From assembly GCF_023650515.1 (NCBI RefSeq), contig NZ_CP096016.1, forward strand, positions 1,760,001 to 1,824,000: 64,000 bases of DNA, in the 5' to 3' direction. Source of the stretch: Alkalimarinus coralli (GTDB lineage: Bacteria; Pseudomonadota; Gammaproteobacteria; Pseudomonadales; Oleiphilaceae). The notes below the pieces were generated by a model. It had not been told where the DNA came from and did not search any database. It was given only the letters and a program-made list of their open reading frames with translations. Of the stretch, positions 55,917-64,000 are shown piece by piece. How positions within the stretch are numbered: the stretch's first letter is position 1; each line of letters starts with the position of its first letter. The position numbers and the translations under genes are program-made.

Positions 55917-56063
55917 ATTTAACTGCTCTATGGCACACTAACAAATAGCATGCAAAGATAAGCTACTGAGTAGCAAATTAGACGAATTATTAACGAAAAA
56001 ATGCCAGATTTTATGTTTCTGGCATTCTGCTATGCATTGCTATCCGTAACAGGACGGCGCCTA

Positions 56064-56495
56064 CTATTCGCTAGAGCCCGACCTCTGTGTTGTAATGCTC
56101 AAATGAACAAACCCGAGTTTACCTGCTACATCCATTGCCCTGACAACGTATTCATGAGGCGTTTTGGCGTCCGCAGTAATCACAAATGGTAACTTCTTAT
56201 CACCACCTGAAATTTTCATCACCGCTTTCTTGATGGTATCTTCTTTGTTATTGACCAATGGACGTTCATTAATTGAGAACTCTCCCTTATGGCTAATAAT
56301 CAACTCTATTTCTTTTACATTACTCGCACTTTTTTCACCCGATGCTTCTGGCAGTTCAATCTCGAGGTGACTCTCTTTAGTAAAAGTGGTTGATACCATA
56401 AAGAATATCAACAGCAAAAACACAACATCTATCAGCGGTGTTAGGTTAACGGATACATCTTCATCGACCTGACGTTTAAATTTCACGACGATCAA
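56064..56495 (-). CDS. ExbD/TolR-family biopolymer transport protein
   Basis: A 143-residue single-pass protein. The helix has the proton-path Asp in VNLTPLIDVVFLLLIFFMVS (about residues 17-36), followed by a periplasmic domain. With the ExbB-like protein it forms a proton-driven motor. The ATG overlaps the ExbB stop by 4 bp. No tonB or tolA gene is adjacent, and in related clusters this pair sits next to comEC/msbA, so its partner is undefined. Confidence 0.93.
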   Translation of the reverse strand: MIVVKFKRQVDEDVSVNLTPLIDVVFLLLIFFMVSTTFTKESHLEIELPEASGEKSASNVKEIELIISHKGEFSINERPLVNNKEDTIKKAVMKISGGDKKLPFVITADAKTPHEYVVRAMDVAGKLGFVHLSITTQRSGSSE

Positions 56496-57118
56496 ACTCC
56501 ATTTGAGTTTATTTCGCGGTCACCATGAACCACTTCAACGAGTTTTACCGCCTCTTGCTCCATGCTGATTACAATTTCTTCCACTCGCCGAATGAAGTAT
56601 CTATGGAAAATCAGCGCAGGGATTGCTACTGCCAAACCCGCCGCCGTTGTAATCAACGCCTCGGAGATCCCCCCTGCTAATGCAGCTGCATTGCCCGTCC
56701 CTTCCAGCTGCAACTGAGCAAAGACCTTTATCATACCAATGACCGTACCGAGCAGTCCAAGTAAAGGCGTAACAGCAGCGATAGTCCCCAGAGCCGTTAA
56801 AAATCGTTCCAGCTCATGCACCACATGACTGGCTTCCTCTTCGATACTCTCTTTCATAATATCCCGGCCATGCTTTGCATTACTTAAGCCAGCTGCCAAA
56901 ATACGCCCTAGGGGGTTCGACTCTTTAAGAGCCTTCATCTTTTTTGAGTTTAATTCTTTATTTTTAATCCAGCCCCACAACTCATTAGCAACTTGCTTGG
57001 GCGCAACCTTGCCGATTCTCAAGGTCCAAAAACGCTCCAATATAATTGCCAGCGCCAACACAGAGCAAAGCAATATGGGGATCATTATGGCGCCACCAGG
57101 CCTTAACAACTCAAACAC
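56492..57118 (-). CDS. ExbB/TolQ-family proton channel protein
   Basis: A 208-residue MotA/TolQ/ExbB-family protein with three membrane helices (IPILLCSVLALAIILERFW; LGTIAAVTPLLGLLGTVIG; LITTAAGLAVAIPALIFH). The conserved TPLLGLLGTVIGM region lines the proton path. It pairs with the ExbD-like gene by a 4-bp overlap. It is 88 bp downstream of comEC. Confidence 0.93.
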   Translation of the reverse strand: MFELLRPGGAIMIPILLCSVLALAIILERFWTLRIGKVAPKQVANELWGWIKNKELNSKKMKALKESNPLGRILAAGLSNAKHGRDIMKESIEEEASHVVHELERFLTALGTIAAVTPLLGLLGTVIGMIKVFAQLQLEGTGNAAALAGGISEALITTAAGLAVAIPALIFHRYFIRRVEEIVISMEQEAVKLVEVVHGDREINSNGV

Positions 57119-57206
57119 ACACTATCTCCCTAGATAAGATTTCGGCAATACTCTACCATAAAGTTAATTGTTAACAGTAGCTTATTTGACTCTCTGAATC
57201 CAACTT

Positions 57207-59597
57207 TTAAAATAGCCAAAATGCTTTTTTTAGCTCTCTTTGTTTTTCAAACAACCAGCTATCATTCTCCTTTCGAAAAACAACAGCGCCATCTGTCGCA
57301 GTATTCGAAATTCTTGCGCCAGAATTTTCAACTCGCTCAATAACATCAGGGTGGGGATGATGAAACCTGTTCTTATAGCCTGATGAAAAAACAACTACAT
57401 CAGGGTCGGCATAGTTTAACAAAGCGCTGCTTGTCGCATTCTTACTCCCGTGGTGGCCTGCTACCAAGATATCGACCTTAAGCCTTTCTTTGTAACGGTT
57501 GACGATGAGTTTTTCGGCTTTCTTTTCAATATCTCCCATCAAAAGAATGGATATGCCATTCAGTTCGAGTCTCACAGCACAGGAGTGGTTGTTGGCTGAT
57601 AGCGGTCTGTTTAAGAAACCAGGAACATAGAGAAACTGCACCGAATACCAGCCTGTTGATTGGTATTCACCATCTTTACAATACTTAGTCTTATTTGACG
57701 TCTCAAGTCGCTCTGGCTGACCGGATATCAAATTCCCTATTGTAAACTCAGATTCGACATCTTTTAACCCGCCTGCGTGATCCTCATCTCCGTGACTTAT
57801 AATCATCGCGTCGATATGCTTTATCCCTCTAGCCTTTAAGTATGGAATCAGTGATCTTTGTGACGCACTACCCTGACGGTATGCTGGCCCCGTATCATAT
57901 ACCAGCGCGCTACGACCATTTACAGCTGCAAAAGACAACCCTTGCCCAACATCAAAAACCACAAGTTCTGTCACGTTCTCATGGCTAGTAGTTGACTTAA
58001 ACCAAAACAGAAACCCTGCAACCAGCACCAACCAGACTTTAACACCTCTAAGCGTCGGCAGTAACAACAGCCATAGCGTAAAGATTGCCACGGGTGCAAC
58101 TAGCAGCAGCGGTGCAGCCTCAACCTCAAGCACGGAGAAACCATCAAATAACTCAAGAAAATGAAACAACACCTCTAAAGACTTATCTGCCATATATAAC
58201 AGCTTTACAGAAACCCAACTTGAAAACGGGCTAGCAATAAGCCCCGCGAAAATCAGAGGCACGGTCACCACGCCAACTAAAGGGATTGCAACAAAATTAG
58301 CAATCAAAGACGTATAGCTAAGACCAATTCCCGTAGCCAATAGCGCAGGACTCAAGCCCACAAAAATAACCCACTGCATCAGAGCTGATTGCTTTATCCA
58401 CAAAATATTATTTTTTGAGCCAGCTTTGATGGTAATAGAGAATGCAAAGAATAGTGCCCAAACAGCGATAAATGACAGCCAAAACCCATAATCCAGGACT
58501 GCATTGGGGTCTACGAGTAAAACCGCTGCGGCTGCAAATAACAACCGAGTGTTTGGGCGAAGCCGCCGCCTGGCCAAACCGCACAGCGAATAAACAAGCA
58601 ACATGATCAACGCCCGCTGCGTGGAGACAAGAAAACCGGCCATTGCTGCATAGGCAAGCGCACACAGCAAGGCAAATGATATGCAGGATAGAGGTTTTAG
58701 AAAATACACCTTCGAATAAACGGCATCGCCTACCACTCGTTTCAAACTGCGCCATATCATCGTCGCAGCCCCCAGAGCGAAGCCGAATACCAGCCCGATA
58801 TGTAGCCCGGAGATAGCTATCAAGTGCTGTGTGCCAGTACTCTTCAGTGTAGCCCAGTGATTTGAATCTATATCACCACGAAAACCAATCGACAGCGCCT
58901 TAATGAGCGCAACATGTTCGATATCATTCGAAAGTCTCTCCAGATATGAACTAACGCGTATTCTTAATGCTGTTATCTGACACCCAGGCCATCGACTCAA
59001 GCAACTGTTAGCAGTAGGAAGAGAGTCTGCATCGGCCGTGGGTTTCCTTACATAACCTACAGCACTTATTCCTTTTCGGAAAAGCCACTTTTCATATATA
59101 AACCCGTATGGATTTACCATACCGTGCGGCCTTTTTAGTCGAACCACCAGCTCCTTAGCGCCCTCCAAGTCAATCTGGTCGCGTGTGTACCACGACAACT
59201 TTATTCGGAGACCGGTTGCGACATTACTACCATCACCATTACTACTATCACCATTACTACTATCACTTGCGCCAGCGGCTAAACGAAGAGAAACGTCACA
59301 CAATTCAAATACGGTAGCCAGCTCCTTTCTTTTAGGGACAGAGCAAACATAGCCAGTAGCGTAAAGGTCAACCCCCTCGTATTGGGATTCTATTGCATCG
59401 TTTTTGATTGTTTCAGAATAAAAACTGGACCAGACTATGGCCAATAGAAAAAATGATACCCACCTGATTCTTGCCAAAAACAAAAAAATAACTATTGATG
59501 AGATAAGAAGTGAAATATTGCAAGCAGCCGGTAGAAGCGTTCCCCACAGATGAAAAGCAACTACGCCAGCCAAGTACGCGATCATCCATGAGCGCAT
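57207..59597 (-). CDS. comEC: DNA internalisation protein ComEC/Rec2
   Basis: A 796-residue inner-membrane channel for single-stranded DNA in natural transformation. The N-terminal DUF4131-like region (about 1-190) is followed by the competence domain (HLIAISGLHIGLVFGFALG, STQRALIMLLVYSL) with about eight helices. The C-terminal part is a metallo-beta-lactamase-like domain (VVFDVGQGLSFAAVNG, ISHGDEDHAGGLKDVES, ILLMGDIEKKAE, VAGHHGSKNATSS). A short (GDSSN)3 repeat lies near residue 110. No comEA or pilus gene is nearby. ATG 59597 has GAGG upstream. Confidence 0.94.
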   Translation of the reverse strand: MRSWMIAYLAGVVAFHLWGTLLPAACNISLLISSIVIFLFLARIRWVSFFLLAIVWSSFYSETIKNDAIESQYEGVDLYATGYVCSVPKRKELATVFELCDVSLRLAAGASDSSNGDSSNGDGSNVATGLRIKLSWYTRDQIDLEGAKELVVRLKRPHGMVNPYGFIYEKWLFRKGISAVGYVRKPTADADSLPTANSCLSRWPGCQITALRIRVSSYLERLSNDIEHVALIKALSIGFRGDIDSNHWATLKSTGTQHLIAISGLHIGLVFGFALGAATMIWRSLKRVVGDAVYSKVYFLKPLSCISFALLCALAYAAMAGFLVSTQRALIMLLVYSLCGLARRRLRPNTRLLFAAAAVLLVDPNAVLDYGFWLSFIAVWALFFAFSITIKAGSKNNILWIKQSALMQWVIFVGLSPALLATGIGLSYTSLIANFVAIPLVGVVTVPLIFAGLIASPFSSWVSVKLLYMADKSLEVLFHFLELFDGFSVLEVEAAPLLLVAPVAIFTLWLLLLPTLRGVKVWLVLVAGFLFWFKSTTSHENVTELVVFDVGQGLSFAAVNGRSALVYDTGPAYRQGSASQRSLIPYLKARGIKHIDAMIISHGDEDHAGGLKDVESEFTIGNLISGQPERLETSNKTKYCKDGEYQSTGWYSVQFLYVPGFLNRPLSANNHSCAVRLELNGISILLMGDIEKKAEKLIVNRYKERLKVDILVAGHHGSKNATSSALLNYADPDVVVFSSGYKNRFHHPHPDVIERVENSGARISNTATDGAVVFRKENDSWLFEKQRELKKAFWLF
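59223..59267. repeat. 15-bp tandem repeat, three copies, inside comEC
   Basis: ATTACTACTATCACC is repeated in frame three times with one or two differences (59223, 59238, 59253). On the coding strand it encodes G/S-D-S/G-S-N units in a surface loop of the N-terminal region. Confidence 0.85.
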
Positions 59598-59713
59598 AGT
59601 TGGGCCTCAAAAAATTTAAGATAAATAGTAAATATTGACTAAAACCAATAGCCAATCTTGTTTTGTAACTCTAAAATTGGGTTAACCTTACTAACAACCA
59701 TGCGTCATTTTAT

Positions 59714-60238
59714 ATGCCAAAGAGAATTCTCAAACGTATTTTCCCTGATCCACAGAAAATTAAAGAGATTAAAGCGCTTCATTTTTTAGGTGATGTTCTT
59801 CATGAACCTAATTTGTGGCATATAAACCGCCATGCAGTAGCTAAAGCTTTTCTAGTAGGGATTTTCTGGTGCTTCATCCCTATCCCTTTTCAAATGGTTG
59901 TCGCAGCAGTATTTGCAATTTGGCTTAACTGCAACTTACCGATTTCAGTTGCGCTCGTTTGGATCAGCAACCCGTTAACCATGCCCCCTATGTTTTATTT
60001 CAATTACTGGGTTGGAGCAGCAATCCTTAACAAGCCACTGATAGGATATGAGTTTGAGCTAAGCTGGCAATGGATCAGCGATAAGGTTATTGAAGTTGGA
60101 ATTCCACTCTATTTTGGGTCAATTATTTGCGGAGTATTTTTCGCAGTCACTTGCTATACGCTGGTGCAGTTTTTTTGGAAGAAAAAGGTAAGAAAAAACT
60201 GGCACGATCGTCAACAGAAGCGTCGGTCTCAAGCCTGA
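59714..60238 (+). CDS. DUF2062 membrane protein
   Basis: A 174-residue protein with two to three membrane helices: VAKAFLVGIFWCFIPIPFQMV, VALVWISNPLTMPPMFYFNYW and YFGSIICGVFFAVTCYTLV. The FxxIPxPFQ and NPLTxPPxF motifs are the DUF2062 signature. Basic N- and C-termini. It is divergent from comEC, as in pseudomonads. No function is established. Confidence 0.9.
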   Translation: MPKRILKRIFPDPQKIKEIKALHFLGDVLHEPNLWHINRHAVAKAFLVGIFWCFIPIPFQMVVAAVFAIWLNCNLPISVALVWISNPLTMPPMFYFNYWVGAAILNKPLIGYEFELSWQWISDKVIEVGIPLYFGSIICGVFFAVTCYTLVQFFWKKKVRKNWHDRQQKRRSQA

Positions 60239-60348
60239 CCATCATAAATAATCAAACCAAACGACCAACTGAAAAAGCTTGGCGTTAGTAAAAAGTCTCT
60301 AACAAACTAACAGCGCTTAATTGCTGGTTAGCTATACAAGCCAGTAGT

Positions 60349-61032
60349 TCAAGTAATATCTGTGAGTGACTTGTCTTCCAAGTGCAAAACGCGATCCATC
60401 TTTCTAGCCAACGACAGGTCGTGGGTAACCACCACGAAACTTGTCTTCAGCTGCGCTTTAAGTTCAAGTATAAGCGCCTGAACTTTATCTGCGGTTCCTT
60501 CATCGAGATTCCCCGTAGGCTCATCCATCAGCACACAATTCGGGTCATTAACCAACGCTCTAGCAATGGCTACCCGCTGCCTTTCCCCCCCTGATAACTC
60601 GGAAGGCTTATGGTCAAAGCGTTCCTCCAGCCCAACACGGGCCAACAACTCTTTTGACTTATTTATCGCATGCTCTTTGCGTGTTTTACCAATAAGTAGC
60701 GGCATGCAAACATTTTCAAGCGCGGAAAACTCTGGCAACAAGTGATGAAACTGGTATACAAACCCCAGATACTCGTTTCGAACACGCCCTTTTTTCCGCT
60801 CGGTCAACGCATGAACATCATGACCATTAACCCAAACACTGCCGCTGTTAGGCTTATCAAGCCCTCCCAACAGGTTTAGCAGCGTTGTTTTGCCAGACCC
60901 GGAGCTCCCCAGAATTGCAACAGACTCTCCTTCATTCAGGGAAAAGTCAACTGCATCGAATATAGAGAGTCTTCCCTTCCCTTCTTTGTACGACTTAGAC
61001 AGTCCCTGAGCTCTTAGAATATAGTTACTCAT
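60349..61032 (-). CDS. lolD: Lipoprotein-releasing system ATPase
   Basis: A 227-residue ABC ATPase that powers release of outer-membrane lipoproteins to LolA. Walker A is [20 protein letters not shown], followed by [18 protein letters not shown] (Q-loop, LolD-specific), [15 protein letters not shown] and Walker [14 protein letters not shown]. The start overlaps the 3' end of the LolC/E gene by 8 bp. Confidence 0.95.
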   Translation of the reverse strand: MSNYILRAQGLSKSYKEGKGRLSIFDAVDFSLNEGESVAILGSSGSGKTTLLNLLGGLDKPNSGSVWVNGHDVHALTERKKGRVRNEYLGFVYQFHHLLPEFSALENVCMPLLIGKTRKEHAINKSKELLARVGLEERFDHKPSELSGGERQRVAIARALVNDPNCVLMDEPTGNLDEGTADKVQALILELKAQLKTSFVVVTHDLSLARKMDRVLHLEDKSLTDIT

Positions 61033-62266
61033 ACCTTAACGCCTCAGCCGGATCCACCTTTGAAGCACGCCACGCGGGGTAGATAGTCGCCAATACACTC
61101 ATAGCGAAGCCCGCACCACAGACCAGAAAGACATCACTCCACAGCAACTGGGACGGCAGATAGCTAATAAAGTAAACATCTGCATTTAAAAACTGATGCC
61201 CCATAACCGTTTCCACCCACTTAATAATCGAGCTAACGTTAAGTGAGAGCAAAATACCCGCCGCCGTACCAAGCAAGTTTCCGATTAAGCCAATAAATGT
61301 ACCCTGCATAATAAATATAGTCATGATCGCACCGGGGCTTGCCCCCATTGTTCTAAGAATTGCGATATCCGACTTTTTATCGGTGACAACCATCACCAAC
61401 GTTGAGACGATATTAAACGCCGCAACAGCAACAATCATCATTAGAAGCAATCCAATCATGGTCTTTTCCATCTTAATCGCTTGAAACAGGTTGCCGTGCG
61501 TTCTGGTCCAGTCACTGCTGAAATAGCCTGTAGGCAGCTCCTTGGCAATTTCGTTGGCAATCCTCGGAGCCTTAAACAAGTCAATCATTTTAAGACGAAT
61601 ACCATGAACCTCATTCTGCAGCCGTAGTACTTTTGCCGCATCCTCCATATGCACCAGCGTCAACGTACTATCAAGATCAGCACCTACTTTGAATATACCT
61701 TTAATCGTAAAGCGCTTTAGTCGGGGGAAAACACCCGCTGGCGTTATCGACGCTTCAGGCAACACAATAGTAATCTTGTCGCCTAAATCTACCCTAAGGT
61801 AGTTGGCCAGGAGGTTACCAATGACGATTCCAAACTCACCTGCTTGCAGATCATGTATGGAGCCTGCCACCATATGGTCAGATATAATGGAGACTTCATC
61901 TTCCTGTTCTGGCAGGATTCCGTTCATCAGAATCCCTCGAACACCACTGCCATGAGTTACCATTCCCTGGGCTTTAATAAAAGGAGCCGCAGCAACAATA
62001 TCCGGCCTTTTAGTCGCGGCCTCATCAATAGATTGCCACTCTTCCATGTTGCCATAGTGCTTAATAACCGCATGAGGAACCATGCCGAGAATGCGCTCCT
62101 TCAGCTCCCGATCAAATCCATTCATCACTGACATGACCGTAATGAGAACCGCTACCCCCAATGTCAACCCGATCATTGACGTTAACGAGATAAAGGAAAT
62201 GAAGTGGTTACTTCGCTTTGCGGCTGTATAGCGTAAGCCGATAAATATAGGGTAAGGTCTAAACAT
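61025..62266 (-). CDS. lolC: Lipoprotein-releasing system permease LolC/LolE
   Basis: A 413-residue inner-membrane permease with four helices and a large periplasmic domain. It begins [20 protein letters not shown] with [27 protein letters not shown] as helix 1. The FtsX-like C-terminal region includes [20 protein letters not shown] and ends [18 protein letters not shown]. Only one permease gene is present next to lolD, so it could act as a LolF-type homodimer or have a LolE partner elsewhere. ATG 62266 is chosen over a GTG at 62284 because the family starts at this point. Confidence 0.93.
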   Translation of the reverse strand: MFRPYPIFIGLRYTAAKRSNHFISFISLTSMIGLTLGVAVLITVMSVMNGFDRELKERILGMVPHAVIKHYGNMEEWQSIDEAATKRPDIVAAAPFIKAQGMVTHGSGVRGILMNGILPEQEDEVSIISDHMVAGSIHDLQAGEFGIVIGNLLANYLRVDLGDKITIVLPEASITPAGVFPRLKRFTIKGIFKVGADLDSTLTLVHMEDAAKVLRLQNEVHGIRLKMIDLFKAPRIANEIAKELPTGYFSSDWTRTHGNLFQAIKMEKTMIGLLLMMIVAVAAFNIVSTLVMVVTDKKSDIAILRTMGASPGAIMTIFIMQGTFIGLIGNLLGTAAGILLSLNVSSIIKWVETVMGHQFLNADVYFISYLPSQLLWSDVFLVCGAGFAMSVLATIYPAWRASKVDPAEALRYE

Positions 62267-62453
62267 GGCGGAATTAAAACACACATAAATTCAAAACAAT
62301 AGACCTTTACTTTTAAAAATAAGTGTTAAACTTTAGTTAGGCGTTATTCGAAAATAACATCCCAGCTAAAATCGTCGATGTTTAACAAATAAGAACTCAC
62401 AATTTTAAGCACTCACAATATTAAGAACCAAGAATTTTGCGGTATGAAACACC

Positions 62454-63020
62454 ATGTCTAACCCACAAGCTATCGAGCGACGACAATTCTATCGGGTAAG
62501 TGATAGAGCAATAGTAGACATTAAAAAATTGGACACTATTGATGCTGATGCGGAGTCCCAATTTAGTCTAACTCCGACTTTTTCGGTACTACGGGAGTTT
62601 CATCAAGTAGACCTGGAGTCAAAACACCTTCTTCGCCAGATTAGCGACAAGGACAAAAGCCTGGGTTTGTACTTAAAAAGTCTGAACACAAAGCTGGATG
62701 CACTCGCAAGAGGCATTGCGCTTAATAATCACTCTATTGACGAGTCCAACCTAACCGATATAAACCTGAGTGAAGGTGGGGTATCTGTTCGCACCACCAA
62801 CCCGCTACCTGATAACACCCCCGTCGCCATTCAATTTATTTTATTGCCATCCTTCACTAGCCTCATATTGAAAGGCGTCATTATCAGTAGCGACGATCAA
62901 AGCGACGGCCACACCCTCCACGTTAAATTCCATGAACCAGACAAATTCAACCAGCAACTCATCGCCAGGCATATAATCCGAAAGCAGAGTAGAGACAGAA
63001 AAGTTACGAGAATTAACTAG
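62454..63020 (+). CDS. PilZ-domain protein
   Basis: A 188-residue soluble protein. The N-terminus has the cyclic-di-GMP arginine motif ERRQFYRVSDRA (R-x3-R) and the C-terminal barrel has DINLSEGGVSVRT (D/N-x-S-x-x-G), about 95 residues later. The separation between them and the long helical insert (about 35-95) are as in the YcgR-like/PA2989-type class. It may sense cyclic-di-GMP and affect surface behaviour; a link to the EPS is possible but not shown. Divergent from lolC. Confidence 0.87.
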   Translation: MSNPQAIERRQFYRVSDRAIVDIKKLDTIDADAESQFSLTPTFSVLREFHQVDLESKHLLRQISDKDKSLGLYLKSLNTKLDALARGIALNNHSIDESNLTDINLSEGGVSVRTTNPLPDNTPVAIQFILLPSFTSLILKGVIISSDDQSDGHTLHVKFHEPDKFNQQLIARHIIRKQSRDRKVTRIN

Positions 63021-63177
63021 CCCCCTCCACTATACCGCTATTTCCAGCACAAAAAGTTACACAATGTTTTAGATAGCATCTATTCTGATGTTAGAAGATC
63101 CTATATAAAACGTATACTTAGCTTTATCAGTTTGCTAGTAAGCAAACATAACAACTTCACATAATAACGAGCATCCC

Positions 63178-63495
63178 ATGAACAAAAAAATTACGCTGAT
63201 TGCGTGCGGAATATTATCAACCTGCCTTTTTTCAATGACTAGCGTTGCAGAAACAATAAAAATCGGCGTGTCCGAACAAGCTTCTGAGAACAAGAGTATT
63301 AACCGGCCACAAGTTGGCATGACGATGGAAAAGGTGAAAGAGTATTTTGGCAACCCTGTCAAAATAAGTGGCCCAACGGGAAAACCTGCTATTTATCAGT
63401 GGAAATATGCTGACTTTACCGTCTATTTTGAGGGAGAATACGTGATACACAGTGTCCTCCACCCTTCAAAAACAGAAAAGAAACAAAATGAGTAA
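63178..63495 (+). CDS. Small exported BamE/SmpA-like protein
   Basis: A 105-residue exported protein: signal peptide about 1-24 (ITLIACGILSTCLFSMTSVA). A short domain follows, RPQVGMTMEKVKEYFGNPVK then YQWKYADFTVYFEGEYVIHSVL, with the helix-plus-strand pattern of the SmpA/BamE (OmlA) fold. No lipobox Cys is at the cleavage site. It overlaps the agmatine-deiminase-family gene start by 8 bp, implying coupling. Function unknown. Confidence 0.75.
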   Translation: MNKKITLIACGILSTCLFSMTSVAETIKIGVSEQASENKSINRPQVGMTMEKVKEYFGNPVKISGPTGKPAIYQWKYADFTVYFEGEYVIHSVLHPSKTEKKQNE

Positions 63496-64000
63496 CGCTA
63501 AACTCCAACTCCCTCCCGAGTGGACAGATCAAAACGCAGTTTTACTAACATGGCCACACGAAAATACTGATTGGAAGCCTATTCTGGATGAAGTGGAAAC
63601 ACTATATTTCCAATTAGCCAAGGAAATTCTAAAGAGAGAAAGTTTAATTATCAGCTGCGGTGACAGTGAAAAGGTTGATGTTATTAAATCCGTGCTAAGC
63701 AAGCACGCTTTTCATTCGCTGCATGTATCTTATATACCATCCAATGATACATGGGCCAGAGATCATGGCCCTATCACCGTATACCATGAAGAAACGGCCA
63801 GGCTTCTTGACTTCAATTTCAACGCCTGGGGCGGAAAGTTCAGTTTCGAAAAAGACAACCTTATCAACACCCACCTTGCAAAGATAGATGCTTTGCAGCA
63901 ATACCAAGACAGTAAAGTTAATATGGTTTTGGAAGGCGGAGCGATTGAGTCCAACGGAGAAGGCGTGCTACTCACAACAAGTGAGTGTCTTCTGTCACCA
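63488..64000 (+). CDS. Agmatine deiminase family protein, 3' end cut by window
   Basis: The first 171 codons of a guanidine-group-modifying enzyme. PPEWTDQNAVLLTWPHENTDW opens the family; SNDTWARDHGPITVY carries the substrate-binding Asp, followed by LDFNFNAWGGKF and VLEGGAIESNGEGVLLTT. The catalytic Cys lies beyond the window edge. It converts agmatine to N-carbamoylputrescine in the type enzyme; peptidylarginine-like members are the alternative. The start codon is ATG 63488, eight bases inside the preceding gene. Confidence 0.92.
   Translation, partial: MSNAKLQLPPEWTDQNAVLLTWPHENTDWKPILDEVETLYFQLAKEILKRESLIISCGDSEKVDVIKSVLSKHAFHSLHVSYIPSNDTWARDHGPITVYHEETARLLDFNFNAWGGKFSFEKDNLINTHLAKIDALQQYQDSKVNMVLEGGAIESNGEGVLLTTSECLLSP

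Noticed and set aside
56064-57118. Naming the pair tolQ/tolR
   Set aside because: No tolA, tolB or pal lies nearby and the neighbourhood is that of the exbB/exbD-like pair in the lpxK-comEC cluster.

Overview
The window is a chromosomal segment from a Gram-negative gammaproteobacterium, probably marine and of the Oceanospirillales/Pseudomonadales/Cellvibrionales type. The order murB - LMW phosphatase - kdsB - Trm112 - lpxK - (msbA) - exbD - exbB - comEC - DUF2062 - lolD - lolC matches, from memory, a conserved envelope cluster of Pseudomonas-like genomes. Base composition is moderate and becomes AT-rich in the accessory middle part. No rRNA, tRNA, CRISPR array or prophage was seen. Species cannot be named from sequence alone.

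Region 1 (1-13.8 kb) is mixed housekeeping: a truncated Crp/Fnr regulator, 2,4-dienoyl-CoA reductase (fadH), propionyl-CoA synthetase (prpE), a viroplasmin-type RNase H, a YkgJ-type Cys-cluster protein with an odd repetitive N-terminus, a cold-shock-like protein with a TTG start, topoisomerase III, an M23 peptidase, a GlxA-type AraC regulator divergent from a large acyl-CoA dehydrogenase, then three small membrane proteins (TM + winged helix, PsiE, MAPEG).

Region 2 (14-27.5 kb) is an AT-rich, repeatedly rearranged polysaccharide/PEP-CTERM island: two GT2 glycosyltransferases around a flippase, an unknown ORF plus a PEP-CTERM protein, an ATP-grasp protein, a FemAB-like GNAT protein, a degenerate PEP-CTERM protein, an O-antigen polymerase/ligase and a secreted TIG-domain protein. 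Between them lie an intact IS3-family element (23477-24705), an IS982-like remnant, an IS3 OrfA remnant and IS21-like terminal remnants. A 49-bp copy of the GNAT gene start sits directly against the IS3 element.

Region 3 (27.5-47.7 kb, minus strand) is a long exopolysaccharide operon of the XrtA/PEP-CTERM-associated type. In transcription order it holds an initiating sugar transferase, a Wza-like exporter, a chain-length determinant, a BY-kinase-like ATPase that has lost its P-loop lysine, an outer-membrane barrel, a DUF3473-type deacetylase, GT2, CapK-like ligase, GT2, a second deacetylase, a GT39-like membrane protein, two GT4 enzymes, GtrA, GtrB-like and GT2. Between the first and second genes lies an array of six 140-bp tandem repeats, split by an IS1182-like element that left a 5-bp target duplication. 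A UDP-sugar dehydrogenase (tviB-like) and a canonical PEP-CTERM protein with a sigma-54-type promoter follow on the plus strand (48-50.4 kb). No exosortase gene lies in the window, so the sorting enzyme must be encoded elsewhere if the system works.

Region 4 (50.4-64 kb) is the conserved envelope cluster: peptidoglycan precursor synthesis (murB), Kdo activation (kdsB), lipid A phosphorylation and flipping (lpxK, msbA), ExbBD energy transduction, DNA uptake (comEC) and lipoprotein release (lolCD). It ends with a PilZ protein, a small secreted BamE-like protein and the start of an agmatine-deiminase-family gene cut by the window edge.
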